Shown: piece after piece, positions 34,946-46,788 of the stretch
How positions within the stretch are numbered: position 1 is the stretch's first letter
Layout of the letters: each line of letters starts with the position of its first letter
Assembly (NCBI GenBank): GCA_001574975.1
Contig: KQ965733.1
Coordinates: forward strand, 251,012-315,011
Direction: 5' to 3'
Source: Gonapodya prolifera JEL478
Lineage: Eukaryota > Monoblepharomycota > Monoblepharidomycetes > Monoblepharidales > Gonapodyaceae
Length of the DNA: 64,000 nucleotides
Notes under the pieces: generated by a model
Seen by the model: the letters and a program-made list of their open reading frames with translations, nothing else
Told to the model about the DNA's origin: nothing
Database searches by the model: none
Position numbers and translations under genes: made by a program

Positions 34946-35935
34946 ATGGGCGGATGCTTGAGCTCCCAGGCTGCGGATAGTCGACGACTGCAAAATGGAG
35001 GCGGCCCCGTCACCGGTTGGTTCTATTCGCCCAGGAGTCGCGCTCCCACTCCATCTCAAAGATATCGCCATCAAAGGCACCAACAGGCCACTCGTACCAT
35101 GGGAAACGTACGTGTGGACCTCGGAGCAACCTGTAACCGAAGAATCAATTCGAAAAAGACGAGAAGAATATTGGGAAACTGCCCCAGCTTATGAGGTTCG
35201 TCGTTCGTTTCACCGTCACGAATTCTAGCACTCACTGCGCTCGTCATGACACCTCTCTGCATAAAATTGCGGTCTATATCATGGGAACTGGATGTGGCTG
35301 ATTGTTGTTGCCCTCGTTATTAAGGGGCGACCAGAAGTGTGGGCGCTACTCAAACAAATGGTCGACTCGCCCAATGAAGCGCAGGCTTTGGCAGATGGTG
35401 CGAATTTAATATGCCCGACTGGCAACTTGACAGGTTCGTAAGGCGACCTACCCTCGTGTGACTTTCCTCGATTCACTTCCCGTCATCAGAGGGTATCTAC
35501 GACACTTTCGGCAACCTTTATCGGATCCCGGTATTCTGTCTTGCTTTGCCAAAGAATGCAAACGCTACTTCCGCCTCACCTCCTGTTGGGTCCACGTCTT
35601 CAAACGTCGAACTCAACGAATTGCCGGGACAAACACCAACACAACCAGGGGAGCCGGACGCCGCAACACTTGGTCCTCTTATATCTATTATTGCACGGCT
35701 TAGCATTGGAAAAGACGTAAAGCTTCAATTGCCGGAAGATCTCACCATTCGGCTTTTCAAGAAGCGAGTTGAGGAAGCAATGAACGGCTCGCTACAAGTA
35801 TCGAAAATAATTTTTCTCGGGAGAGTTTTGGAGGACGGGAAACGTCTGAAGGACTGCCAGGCTTCCATCCCAGGTACAAAATCGAAAGAGAAATCTCATC
35901 CTCTCATTCTCCAAGTGTTTGTAAACAGCACCTGA
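34946..35935 (+). CDS. UBTD-type ubiquitin domain-containing protein
   Basis: Homologue of the UBTD1/UBTD2 (DC-UbP) family, which in animals works with E2/E3 enzymes. Exons 34946-35015, 35062-35195, 35325-35433 and 35490-35935 join in phase to 252 residues. The N-terminus MGGCLSSQAADSRR has the Gly-2/Cys-4 pattern used for myristoylation/palmitoylation in UBTD proteins (MGNC in human). Next: PLVPWETYVWTSEQPVTEES, RKRREEYWETAPAYEGRPEV, then AQALADGANLICPTGNLTEG and YDTFGNLYRIPVFCLALP, the UBTD N-terminal domain. After a Pro-rich linker comes the ubiquitin-like domain IGKDVKLQLPEDLTIRLFKK, KIIFLGRVLEDGKRLKDC, HPLILQVFV. Family order is complete. Confidence 0.93.
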
Positions 35936-36002
35936 ACGCAGATTTTATATATTTTATTTGGTCAATCATTATTGTTGATACTTTATACATTGAAATGTCA
36001 AA

Positions 36003-39000
36003 TCATGCAAAGCGGACCTTCTTCCGGGGTGCGGCATCTCCATCCACTCTACTGCCAGAATCTGGCGGCTCTTGAAGGCTAACTTCGTTACCTTCGTACC
36101 AGGGCTGGAAATCAACAGACGTAGGGTGCTCCAGTCTCTCTAAGCTTTCAAAATGAGTAGATTTTCTCTTTTTGTCGGATTTACGCGGATTCTGGGAAAG
36201 TCTCATTTTCGAAGGGCTCAACAGAGACTGTCGTTTCTTCGAAATTTTTGGTGTCTTTGCCAGTCCCGCACCACTTGAGGCGGCATTACCAAGTGTTTGG
36301 GGTGTCGGGTGGTAATAGTAATCCAAGGTGTCATCGATGGAAGATCTGCCGCCAGTTTCTGACGTGAGTGCTCTGTCCGAATTCTCAGCTGTGACAACTT
36401 TCCCCTCAGCGAACAACGGTAGGCCAGACTCGAAGCGGGGAAGAGGTTCGAAATTCTCGTCGCTTTCAATGAACCGCGCATTTTCGAAAATACTGTTCAG
36501 GACGGCATTATCTTTCGATGAGCTTGATGTCGAAGAATCTAAAACGTTGGATTGGTCAGTGAAAACCAACATAAACAAGACACATTGACGCAGGATACAA
36601 ACTTCCTCCATCGATTTCTTCTTTTCTGTTCATAATCTCCTCTTCCAGACTGCTCTTCACGACGAGGGTGGTAACATGCACCACCCTCGTTTGCCCTATT
36701 CGTCGAGCACGAGCAATCGCCTGTCGCTCCCTTGCCGCACTCCACACGGGCGATGTGAAGTAAATGCGAGAAGCGGTGCACAAATCGATACCTGGACGGA
36801 GCTAGACTTTAAATACCCGAAATAGCCGTAGAACACTGAAACGTACCATACGCTCCGATGTCGATGCTCATAATGATGACCGACAAAAGAGATGACGTGT
36901 TGAACGTCGTGACGGTCGACGCCCTCTCGGCATTTTTCATCTGGCTATGGAAAAGCAGACAGCGAATCTTGGCGATTCGGAAAGCCTCGTGTAAATGAAA
37001 GACCTTTTGGCGAGAATTAAGATTTCTCACAGGGTCGACTTACGCAGACCGCAAGGAAACAACCCCTTACCTCATTCGCATGCTGAACATAGATGATGGT
37101 CTTCTCACCCTCAGCAACATGCTCTCTGATCCGATCGACGAGGTACGTCACCTTTTCCGACATACTCGCAACAATCACGGGACGCGCATTATGCAGCTTG
37201 AGCAGGTTCTCTCGTTCGGACGCGCTCATCTGCCGACGAGCGAGCACTTCGGGGGATACGTCAGCGTCCGCAGGAGCAGCCGCAGCATCATCGTCTGCTT
37301 CCCCAGCTGTTGATTGCAGTGCGCCGCTCTCGTCAGGTGCCTGGGAAGACGCGCGCAGCGCATCGCGGACCGCGATACGTAATCCCTCCAGACATTCACC
37401 CTGTGACACGGTGCGCCGAATAACCGCGTACGGATCTTGCAACGCTCGCATGAAATAGAGGTTGTCCTGCCCCGGCGTACCATCAGTATCCTCGGTGGGT
37501 CTCCGAAGGAGCGGGATTCTCGCAGAAGAATCCGCTTCACGCGCGGATCCCATTTCAGTTTCCCAATCCATTCGACCAGAAACCTCGTCCGGAGAGATTC
37601 CCGGCCACCTGGAGTCCAATTTCGGAAACTCGAATTGTGGGATGGACGGAAGCGCGCCCTCCGATTGCAAAATGTACCCCACGTCTCCTTCCTGCAACGT
37701 GTCGTTCAGGTATGCAAACATGTGATCGTGAACGATCTCTGTCAACACTGCTTCGCATTCCTCGAGTAGGCGTATATCCTCGTCAGAGAACTTCACGAAC
37801 ACGGGTTTGTACATGTCCGACTTTCGCTTCCCCGTGGGACTAGTCCTCTCATCGCCCATGTCATCCAAGTCGGGATTTTCTTGTTCTTCGACCTTGACCT
37901 TGCTCTTCAGGGTCACACCTCCGTTCTCCAAGGCCTCGCGTACGTTCGTCAATGTCTCCGGTACCAAATCCTTTGCGAACGACGCCCACCACATGAACGA
38001 CAACCGCATGTTGGTGATCACGGTGCGTCGGTACGTTGCATTGCGAGGGTGGAAGAAGTAGTCCTCGTCTTCCCTTTGCGACGTCACGGCGTTGACGATA
38101 ATTCCGGCCACGAACATGTTGTGTACCATGCGGAGGTATCGATTGAGTCTCAGATAGACGGGTCCGTGATTGATCAGAGGGGGCAACTGGACAACACCGA
38201 AAGAATCGATTACGTTGGTGCTCGTGCCAACCCAGCCAACATTTCTGTTTACTCACCGCCACATCGCGGACGCGATCCTCTTCCCTATTTCGAATCTAGG
38301 CACGCAAACGCGCTCAATGCACGAACAAACAACACACGACCGGTGTTCGGATCCTCACCATCACTCGATCCATGATCCCTCTGAGGCGCTCCATGGCACC
38401 AAACTCCCTTCTTTGGAACGGCTGAACGACGTACCGTTGCCACGCCAGCATGTCGCTCGTAAAGGGTTGCAGCTTGAGGTAGTCCGTCAGGAGGATGCGC
38501 ACTGTCGTGTGAGGTTTATCAGAATGTCCGGTCATTCGGTGGAAAAATACAGGAGGGTACGTACGCTTGGAGAAATCTTGCTTTTCAGCGATCGCCGCGT
38601 TCTTGGCTTCCTCTTCTGGAAACGGCGTGCCCGTCACGATCTGTTTTGTGCACCATTGCTGTCAAACAGATGCTCTACACACCGACAACACCCAAAACTC
38701 ACCCAAAACCTCTCATAATTGAGTTTCGTTGTCAACGACGTCGTATTATTATCCTGCGCCAGCCCGTGCCCTGCAAGTCATCCTCCATCAGACACCATTT
38801 CTCCGACCCACCACTTTCCCAAACCAGACCAACCTTCATCCGCAATCACCCTGAGCCACCTGACCTGCAGCAGCGGGGTCGTGTACCGCTTCCTAAAGTA
38901 TCTCTCCTCGCACCTGCAGAGCACTTCTCGGGAGCTCCCGACGTACTCGCAACTACATGCGAGTTGAACGCCCCCGAAATCAAACCCGCCGACAAACTCT

Positions 39001-41065
39001 TCTTTCCCGAGACGGCGCCACGAGATCAGCACGGCGTCGTACTTGACGAGTTCCTGGAAGTGGAACGGTGAGTACATGAGTACACATGGGAGCAGAGCGA
39101 GGTGGCCTTGTGTGGATGTGCAGCGGACTTACCGTTGCGGGGGGTAATTCGTGGTCCAAATCTTCTGAAATGGGAAGAACGCGAAGCGAGCCCTCGAACG
39201 TATGCTAGAACCGCACAAATCAGCCCACACTACCCCACCACACCCCCACACCCACACCCCGGTTGCGAACGCACCAAATTCAATTGACTCTGCCACTGAG
39301 CCATCAATACGTCAGGCACAATGACCAGCGTCGTGGAGCTCAAGTACACCTTTGTGCCCTTTCGCTCGGCCGCGAGGACGCCCCTGCGCGGGCGCTCGGG
39401 GAGGCCGTCGGAACGCTGGCGGTAGTAGAAGGGCGGGTGAGAGCGCAGGACCTCGGACACGGTGGGCGGTAGGATCTCGAGCTCCGCGGTGTGCGGGATG
39501 CGCGACGCGATGAGCGCGTGGGCGGCGAGTGTGGCGAGTGTTGCGAGTTCGGGGGGGGAGGTGTCTGGGTCCTCGTAGGGGTCCCATGGTGGCGGCGGGA
39601 TGTAGGGTGTGCGGTATATGGCGACACCGGGTGGCGGGGTCGTGAGGTGGCGGCGTGTGTTGGCGATGAGGGAGATGCAGGTGAGGGTTTTGCCGGTACC
39701 CATGTCCTCGGCTATCACGCTACGTGCATGAGAAAGGGTTGGATAAGGAGTGTGTAAGTGGGGTCAATTGCCAGATCAAATACAAGGACTCACCCCGCCG
39801 CAGGCTCCACAAACGCCTCCACGGCCCTGGCATGCTCCCACACCGTCGGATCGACAAAGAATTCCGCGCCCGTCACATCCTGCAAGGGCACGTAGAGCGG
39901 GTTGAGGACGCTCTGCGGGCACAGTTCGCGCTGGAGCATCTTGGCGAGCGAGCGGCGCTGGTACCGGAACAGCTCGGTGCGGATGCAGTCCGGGCTGGGC
40001 TCCTCGATCGCGGCCGTGATGAGGTGCTGGTAGGCGGGGTCCAAGGTGGATGGGTCGATGTGCGGGGAGGGAAGGGCTTGGAAGACGTCAATGAGACGGG
40101 GGTAGGGTGTCGCGGTGGGGGCCTGGGGGCGAGGCGACGTGGATGCGGGGGTGAAAGAGGTTGAAGAGCGTTTTCATTGAGTATTCCAGGGTGAGAATGC
40201 CAACACAAGTGAGACCCACAACCATCGACAGTCCACAAACCCGCATCCAACTCACCTTCATATGCCGCTCTTCATCCCCACCACTCGTCCCACCGAACCA
40301 CTTTGCGCTCGACTTGTCCAAGAAGGTATGATAGAGCGCTGTCCAAGCTTCGCGGACGGTGCGCGAGGGCTTTGTCTTCCGACCGGGCACTGCCCACAGC
40401 CAGAAACGTACGGTCGGCTCCGCGTCGCGCGTGTCCATCGCGCTGTCACTGTCGCTGGAGCTCGGAGCTGCGGCAGAGGCAGAGGCAGGAGTAGGAGCAG
40501 GGGCTCCAAGAGAGGATGTTTGGAAAGCGGCCACGATGGCACCTGTGGCCACGAGGGTTACCACGGTAGCAAGCCCCGCGCCGGCGCATTCTGAGATCAT
40601 GTTCTGCAGCGTGGAGTTCGGCGCTGTGACGAGGATGGGCGCGGGGCAGTTGGATGTTGGAAAGTGTGGTAGCAGCAGGAGGGCGTGGGGTGTTTGGGGT
40701 CGTCGCCGGCCAGTGGAGGCGTCCCGGTCCAAAGAGAGCTGCGCAGTGAGAGTGTCGGGGCACGAGCATTCGACGACGCCGAGCGGGATGAGCTTGCCCG
40801 CGTCGGAAGAGGGGGAGCTTCGATCGAAGTCGGGCACATTGTCGGGGTTGAGGATCATTTCTTCATCGTGGTCGTCCTTGATTGGCGAGCTGGCGAAGGA
40901 ATCTGGAGGACTGGGCAGGGAAACGTCGAAAACCGAAGAAGAGTGTTGCGAGAGTTTTTTGGGTGTCGAGAAAACGGGATCGAGTGCGTGAGTGGGCCCG
41001 TGAGCGTCCCAGTCTGCAGCAGGTGGCGCATTGTGGTGGGCGGTGGGCGTGGACATGGACTGCAC
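36003..41065 (-). CDS. Large SNF2-family DNA-dependent ATPase
   Basis: Nuclear ATPase of the SNF2 superfamily, probably in chromatin remodelling or repair. It starts at 41065 (or the ATG at 41053, MSTPTAHH) with a disordered N-terminal region, then ELFRYQRRSLAKMLQREL before motif I, IAEDMGTGKTLTCISLIANT. Motif Ia: TTLVIVPDVLMAQWQSQL. Motif II is split by an intron: LRVIADEG plus HGLAQDNNT gives a DEGH box. SLTTKLNYERFW and IVTGTP (motif III) follow. The C-terminal lobe has EGEKTIIYVQHANE, CLLFHSQMKNAERASTVTTF, SVIIMSIDIGAYG joined to IDLCTASRIYFTSPVWSAA, and motif VI RQAIARARRIGQTR. A lysine-rich tail (RKSDKKRKSTH, PRKKVRFA) ends the protein. A long acidic/Ala-rich insert separates the two lobes. 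I see no RING or chromodomain. Most like RAD5/HLTF/SHPRH-type helicases, but subgroup is unproven. Confidence 0.88.
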
Positions 41066-41174
41066 TCGGCAATTGGTCTGCAGAGCAGCTGTTCACAGCT
41101 CCTGTCAAAGTGACCGCAGCCGCTTTGGGTCTGCAACCGAACTTCGCAAAATTACCACTCCAGTAGCACTTCCC
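41066..41174. promoter_or_regulatory. Very short divergent promoter region
   Basis: About 109 bp between the start codon of the SNF2 ATPase (-) and that of the repeat-rich protein (+). Both transcripts must initiate within it or within each other's coding sequence. An in-frame + strand ORF extends upstream to 41031, overlapping the SNF2 start, so the true 5' ends are unclear. Confidence 0.4.
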
Positions 41175-44100
41175 ATGTCCACCACGCAGCCGCTGTCGGC
41201 AAACGGGCAGCAGCCGCGCAAGCACAGAATCGGACAGCGCAGACGATCGCGTTCGGGGTCCGTCTCTGACACGATCACGCTTCAAACGCGCACGCGCCGC
41301 TCGTCCGTCGGGTCGGTCGACGCAGACTCCCCCGCGGACGGGCTGGGAAACGTCGAAAGGAAGGAGAGCCGATCCTCCGATCTGTGGTGGGACGACCTGC
41401 CCCCGGTCGCTGACGAGTCCAACGACACGCTCGCGAACATGCAGGCGGCAGACGTGCACGTCGACATGCTGCGAAGGCTGGACGAGATTGAGCGCTGGGA
41501 GATGGACTCGGACGAGAGGATGAAGGCGCTGCGCGAGAGGGTCGAGAAGGTGGCGAGGATGCTCGACGAGAGTGTGCTCATGTCCAAGAAAAAGGAGGGA
41601 TTGACAAACGAACAGCCACTTGACCGCGATTCAGTGATGACGGTGGATCCTTTGATAATAGAACCTACCGCTGCACGCACGGACCTGGTCAGCGTGGACA
41701 GGGTCGACGCAGACCAAGTTTCAAGGATAGAAGAACCAACAGCACCCGCAACCTACGAGGTACACCAACCACCGTCCAAGACCCTCCCGCGCAACATCGC
41801 ATCACGGGCGGACAATGTCGATTCGGACGCTGGTTTGGCAAGACAAGTGTTGGCGCAAGCAAAAGGACAGCTCCACCCTATGCACACTGGAGACATGTTC
41901 GTGTCGCGAACCTCTATCGAGCGAGTGCACCAGGATGCCGTCGTGGCGAATCCTTCCTTGTCCCTGCGGAACATAGCAGCAGAGGGGGACATGCCCAGTT
42001 TCAACGCGGTGTTGCCAAGCGGCACCCGCGCAGGAGGCGCGTCCGAGAACCTAGATCAAGCACCACTTCGCTCCGTGGATACTGGATACACAGTCGTCTC
42101 GCGACGCGCCGTCGAGCGAGCGGAGCAGAATCCGGTCGTGGTGGGCCCTTCTCTTTCGCTACAAAACATGACGGTGGACACGGACGGAATCACTTCCAAC
42201 GGAATCACCCACACAGTAGCGGTGTCCGGCGAACCAAAAGAAGGATTGTCCCATTCTATCGCTGGGAAAATCCTCGTCTCGCGACGTTCCGTCGAGCGAG
42301 TGGAGCAGAATCCAGTCATGTTGAACCTTTCTCTGTCGCTACAAAACCTCACAACGCGTGCGAACACGGCCGATTCCAGCTCATTTGTCGCGGGAGCAAT
42401 GCCAGGGGAAGCGAAAGAACAGTCTCGCCCTGTGGACGTTACCGAAACTCTTGTGTCTCGCATCTCGGTTGAGGAAGTGGACCGAACCCCGGGAGTGGTG
42501 GAGTCCTTACTTGTGGAAACCACGACTGCGAGAGCGGATAGGGTCAGTTCAAACGATGTTCTCACCCGTGCAACACCAGAGGAGCGAAGTGGACAGACTC
42601 GCACTGAAACCACTGGAGCCCCACTCGTCTCGCGACCCTCCATCGACCGCGTGAACCAGGACGAAGCGGAACCTCCCTCATTGGTCGGAAACGTTTCCAC
42701 ATGGACGGACAGGGCCGACCGAATCACGATGTCGAGCAACAGCACTCGGTCACGAAGTGCGCCTGTGCCCGAGAAGGTGCAAGAAGTGTTTTCCGCGACG
42801 TCCTTTGCTGGAGACGTTACAGGGTTGAGAATCTCGGTGGACCGATTGGCAAAGGATCCGGTGATGGTGAGGGCTCCTTTGATGCAGGAAATCGTCGCGG
42901 CGCGAGCGGGTGTGGGCGGTGCAGATGCAGGTGCAGGTGTGGTGTCAACAAGAACGGACCGTGAGGGGGAAAGAGAAGAGCCACCTCCCGCTGTCCATGG
43001 TGAAGACGCTCCAGACCACGTAATATCGGTCCAGCAAGAGCCACTGAAACCCCCTTTAATGCATGCATCCGAAACCACCCCACCAACCGTTACCCAGGTA
43101 GGCCACATGCTCTCCCGCTTTCTCCAATAAACCCACCACACCACCTCTTCTCCTCCAGGACGCCGCCTCACCCACCATTCCACCTTCCCAACCGCCCACC
43201 AAACCGCGCCGGCTGGCCCCCGCCTCGCGCCGCCTTTCGCTGCCATCATCTCTATCCTCCATCTCCCTCCCAACATCTTTCGGACAAACGTCGCTCGCAT
43301 CGCGCACCGCGTCTCTCTTGTCGCTCACGTCGGGCGGCGACGTCCTACCGCACCCGCCCTCCGGGAAACCAGCCGGAAAGAGTCCAAAGCGTGTGCGCAA
43401 AGTTGGCACGGTCGGGGAGGCGCGGGGGCCGGAGGGAGAGTGGCGGCGGTCGGCTGAGGAGGTTCTGCGGCTGCGTGACAGGTCGGAAGTAACCTGGGCA
43501 GAAGAAGGGGCCACCAACACGCATCATGCTCCGCCCGTGGTCGCGTCGCGAGGGAGCTTCGCAGCCGGCAATGAGAATCGCCGCCCGTCTCCTACCCAAC
43601 CTACCGAACGCGACTCGAGCCTGCACCCACATTCGCCGCCAACCCCTTCACCTCACACCACCACAACCCAGCAGCTATCAGTTCCTTCCTCGCCAACCCG
43701 CAATCTCTTTGAAAATTCTGGCTTCTTCGCGCTCGACACATCCCCCCACGTCAGCGGGGGTGACATCCTCGCGCCCACCTCGTGGCAATCGCGGAACAGC
43801 GTGTTCGAGGACCCGGACCCGAGCTCCGAACTCGTTATGCCGAGCTCCGCCACAAATGCCAAGACCGTCGCGGACTCGGAGTACGATACCGCGCCGGCGT
43901 CGTGGATGTCGAATGGGGAGGAGGATAGAGCACCCCTGACCGTGGGCCAGGCGGCCGTGACTGTAGGCGGTCCGAATGTGCACGAAGGCCACATCGGCAC
44001 TCTCCGGGGCTCGAAGACGGGGGAGATTGCGCGGTCGGTGCCTGGGCACCTCCATGACAATTCGTCTTCGGATCGTGCACGCAAGGCTATGGAGCAGGCG

Positions 44101-44909
44101 TGGGAAGACGCAGCAGCGCAGGGACAAGGGCAGGGGCGTCCGCGCGGCGATAACGCCGGGTCATCGCCTGGAGCTCTGACTGGATCGGCGAGGCCACCGG
44201 GTGGGTCTGGAGCGTTACCGCGCGGTGCGTCAGTTCCGCATGTTGCTGATGCTGGTGTGAAGGTCAAGGATGGTAAGGTGTTTGATTCGAGTGATGCGGG
44301 CCTCCATTGTGCTTATGACCAGTGGTGTGTATTGATTTCCGACAGAGAAACGTCACAGCAGTTTATGGAAATTAATGAAACTTGGGGAGAGTGGACGTGC
44401 GGCGCGGCCATTGTCGGAGCCGGGATTGACACCCGGTAAGTCTGCTCGACGAGATGATGAATTTATGGGCAAGTCAGTGAATGGTTGCGATGGCAGCGCG
44501 ACAGTCTTTGGAGCTCAAATCGATCAATGAAGTGCCGATACCCAAGCGCGAGAGTGTCTCCCTGGGTCCTGGGTCGAAAGTCTCTCCCAACCGCGGGGAG
44601 GCAGAGACACAGATGCTCCGCGACACCCCCGCGAGTTCAAGGGATGAAAACCCCAACGAAGTGGCAGGCCCAGGGTCGCCGCCCACGTTGGCTCCCACCA
44701 CGTTGATGGAGCGCGACCCCGAGCAAATGGACAAGAGGTCGAGGACGACGACGGCTCACTCAGCGACGACAAGTGAAGGCGTAACGGGGTCCGAGAGTGA
44801 GCGTAGTGACGATACGAGCGGTTCGAAGCGCAAGAAGAAGAAAAAGGGCTTCGCGAGGCTGATCAGCAGTATCGGAAAGAAGATGAAGAAGCTGTCAGCG
44901 ACGCCGTAG
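41175..44909 (+). CDS. Repeat-rich disordered protein with basic amphipathic C-terminus
   Basis: Unrecognised. Exons 41175-43097, 43159-44272 and 44497-44909 join in phase to 1149 residues. The N-terminal 120 residues contain RKHRIGQRRRSRSGSVSDT and a predicted coiled coil (MLRRLDEIERWEMDSDERMK, LRERVEKVARMLDESVL). From about residue 240 a degenerate ~60-residue repeat occurs six times, each centred on a VSRxSVERVxQxPV core. Then Ser/Pro-rich sequence with SP/TP sites, TSFGQTSLASRTASLLSL, RNLFENSGFFALDTSP, and a final lysine-rich helix SKRKKKKKGFARLISSIG, KKMKKLS, which could bind acidic membranes or nucleic acid. The second intron (224 bp) is longer than usual; an alternative exon end at 44438 would give a shorter tail, but the in-phase 44272-44497 junction restores the strongly coding last exon. 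Confidence 0.7.
41895..42905 (+). repeat. Six-copy degenerate coding repeat, period about 58-66 codons
   Basis: Cores start near 41895, 42090, 42270, 42447, 42621 and 42819 (spacings 195, 180, 177, 174 and 198 nt, all multiples of three). Copies read FVSRTSIERVHQDAVV, VVSRRAVERAEQNPVV, LVSRRSVERVEQNPVM, LVSRISVEEVDRTPGV, LVSRPSIDRVNQDEAE and GLRISVDRLAKDPVM. The first three also share a downstream SLSLxN motif. Divergence rises toward the ends. Confidence 0.8.
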
Positions 44910-44973
44910 GACTTGCAAATACGAAATACCCAAGATTTTATTGATGTGTATGTGCGTTTGTGGGTAATATTGA

Positions 44974-46515
44974 CTATTTCTGCTTCCGTTGCTCCACCAA
45001 TCCCTCGGTCAACCAGAAGCCTCGGAACAATACCAAGGCCAGGATTCCTCCACCCACACCGCTGGCCAGGCAGTACGTCGTGACCCATCCACCAGGTACG
45101 AACCCGTACTCCTGCACGCAGGCGCGCTCCGAAAGTTCTGCCCGCGTGGGGCGAGGGTTGAGGGGAATTTCGGGGGCTATGGGTTTGGCAGTTGGGGCGG
45201 TGTCGCCCTCACCGTTCTGCTCGGCGAGTTTGGCCATGGCTTTGGAAAGGATTTGCTTCTCCATGCGGTCTTGGTGGGATCCCTCCCCCGAGGAGTCCGC
45301 CTCAGGGGGCGGAGGTGAAGCTTGTATGGAGGGGGTAGGGACTGAAGATAGGTGCAACGGGTCAAAACGATGCCCTTCGAACCAGCTGCGCGTCGAGGGA
45401 GAGTAAGTCGCGAATTTGTGCCAAAACAAACAGATTCACACACCTGACGGGTCCGTGAAGTGTGAGGGAGTACCCTGGTGCGACGAGTTGGAAGTTGTCT
45501 CGGAGTGGGTATGCAGTGGCGCCGAGGAAGAACCCTTCCGACGAATGGAACACAAAATTCATGTGGTTCACTGTAAACCGCAGGTCACATTGTGGTTGAA
45601 ACAAAGTGAATTACAGTGAGCGAAGATCCACCCACTGATGTGAATATGTGCTGGTTCAACCTAGGTAGACAAAGCAATTAGACCATAAAAATGGAAATGT
45701 TGGGGCATCCAAGTACTCACACCACCCCACAGATTCATGGGCACAGGCATATAGAAAGCTTTGTCTTTGCTGAGAGGAATACGACATTGGTATGTACCTG
45801 TTAGGAACTATGAATCCGAATGTTTTTCAAGAATGACTCCTGGTCATCTTTACCCTTGGTGAGCAATAAATTCCTCAGGAGAATGTACATGTCATCATCA
45901 ATCACCCAACGGCAAACAAACTCTGACTCCTGGCCGAAACGAAACGAGAGGGGAAGTCCTGTCTAGAAAAAGAATCCTCGTAAGCAACAGAGCAGGAGTA
46001 CAACAACAGGAATGAACAAGGGTGTATCGCCGTTGGTTCATCGTGCACAAAATCCAAACATGCGAGGAATACTCGGCAAAAGAGGGTGTCGCGGCTCGCA
46101 ACTGTAGGTGTACATTTGTCGAGGTGGTAGGAACATCACTCCAACAACTCACGTCTGCGCAAGGTGGAGATGGTCCCCATAAATTGTTACCGAACTGGTC
46201 GACATACACTGTCGTCCCGTTCGGGCTTGTGAGGAGACATTCCACTTCCACCTGGTCCCCGACCGAAAACGCTTTCAAGGTTCAAGGAATAAATTGGGAA
46301 ACTGTCAGACAAGATATTCCAGCAATATGACGATCCTTGCCTCGGCGATTCATTTCGAACTCACGCAAAAATTGTGCGTGTTCATGCTGCTGGCCTCCAT
46401 GGGCATTGACGAGATTGCCAATACTCAATGCCACAAACACAATTAACACAGAGAGCCGCTGCCAGCGGCCAGTTACCGCAGAAGTTCGCGGTTGCAGTGG
46501 GTCGTAGAATCCCAT
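44974..46515 (-). CDS. Secretory-pathway membrane protein with conserved lumenal domain, unrecognised
   Basis: Function unknown. Seven exons (46515-46365, 46271-46153, 45962-45854, 45797-45721, 45660-45636, 45570-45444, 45385-44974) close in phase to 339 residues; one is 25 nt. The N-terminus MGFYDPLQPRTSAV is followed by a signal anchor or signal peptide (LSVLIVFVALSIGNLVNAHG), then a lumenal domain with PFSVGDQVEVECLLTSPNGT (N-glycosylation site), FGNNLWGPSPPCADTG, two or three further Cys, PVPMNLWGGVEPAHIHMNHM, NFVFHSSEGFFLGATAYPL and LTLHGPVSWFEGHRFDPL. A Pro/charged linker precedes a C-terminal span (GWVTTYCLASGVGGGILALV) and short tail. The His-rich HIHMNHMNFVFH motif is distinctive. 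The C-terminus is 64 bp from the convergent repeat-rich gene. Confidence 0.8.
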
Positions 46516-46788
46516 CCTTTATAAAAATAGAGTAGGAGGATGGGAAGTTGGGAAGCAGTTCCGTCGACTCTGTGAGAACGGTCCCTCGCTGCTCCAGGAA
46601 GTGGTAATGTTCAAAACGCCTTTGCTCGTCCAAAGCTTGCGATCGTCTCACTCACGTAGCTTTTGCGGAAATCGAATGGAATGATCGGCAAGTCGAACTT
46701 TGGACCGCAGTCAGTCCGATTATACATTCGTCCAAAAAATTGGTGTCGCCACCGGAATCCTTCTCCCCCAAGCCCGGCCGTCGTAAAA

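Noticed and set aside
42056-44267. Long - strand ORFs opposite the repeat-rich gene (for example 42056-43300 and 43653-44267)
   Set aside because: They mirror the + strand gene, lack domains and splice continuity, and the + frame carries the repeats and lysine-rich tail.
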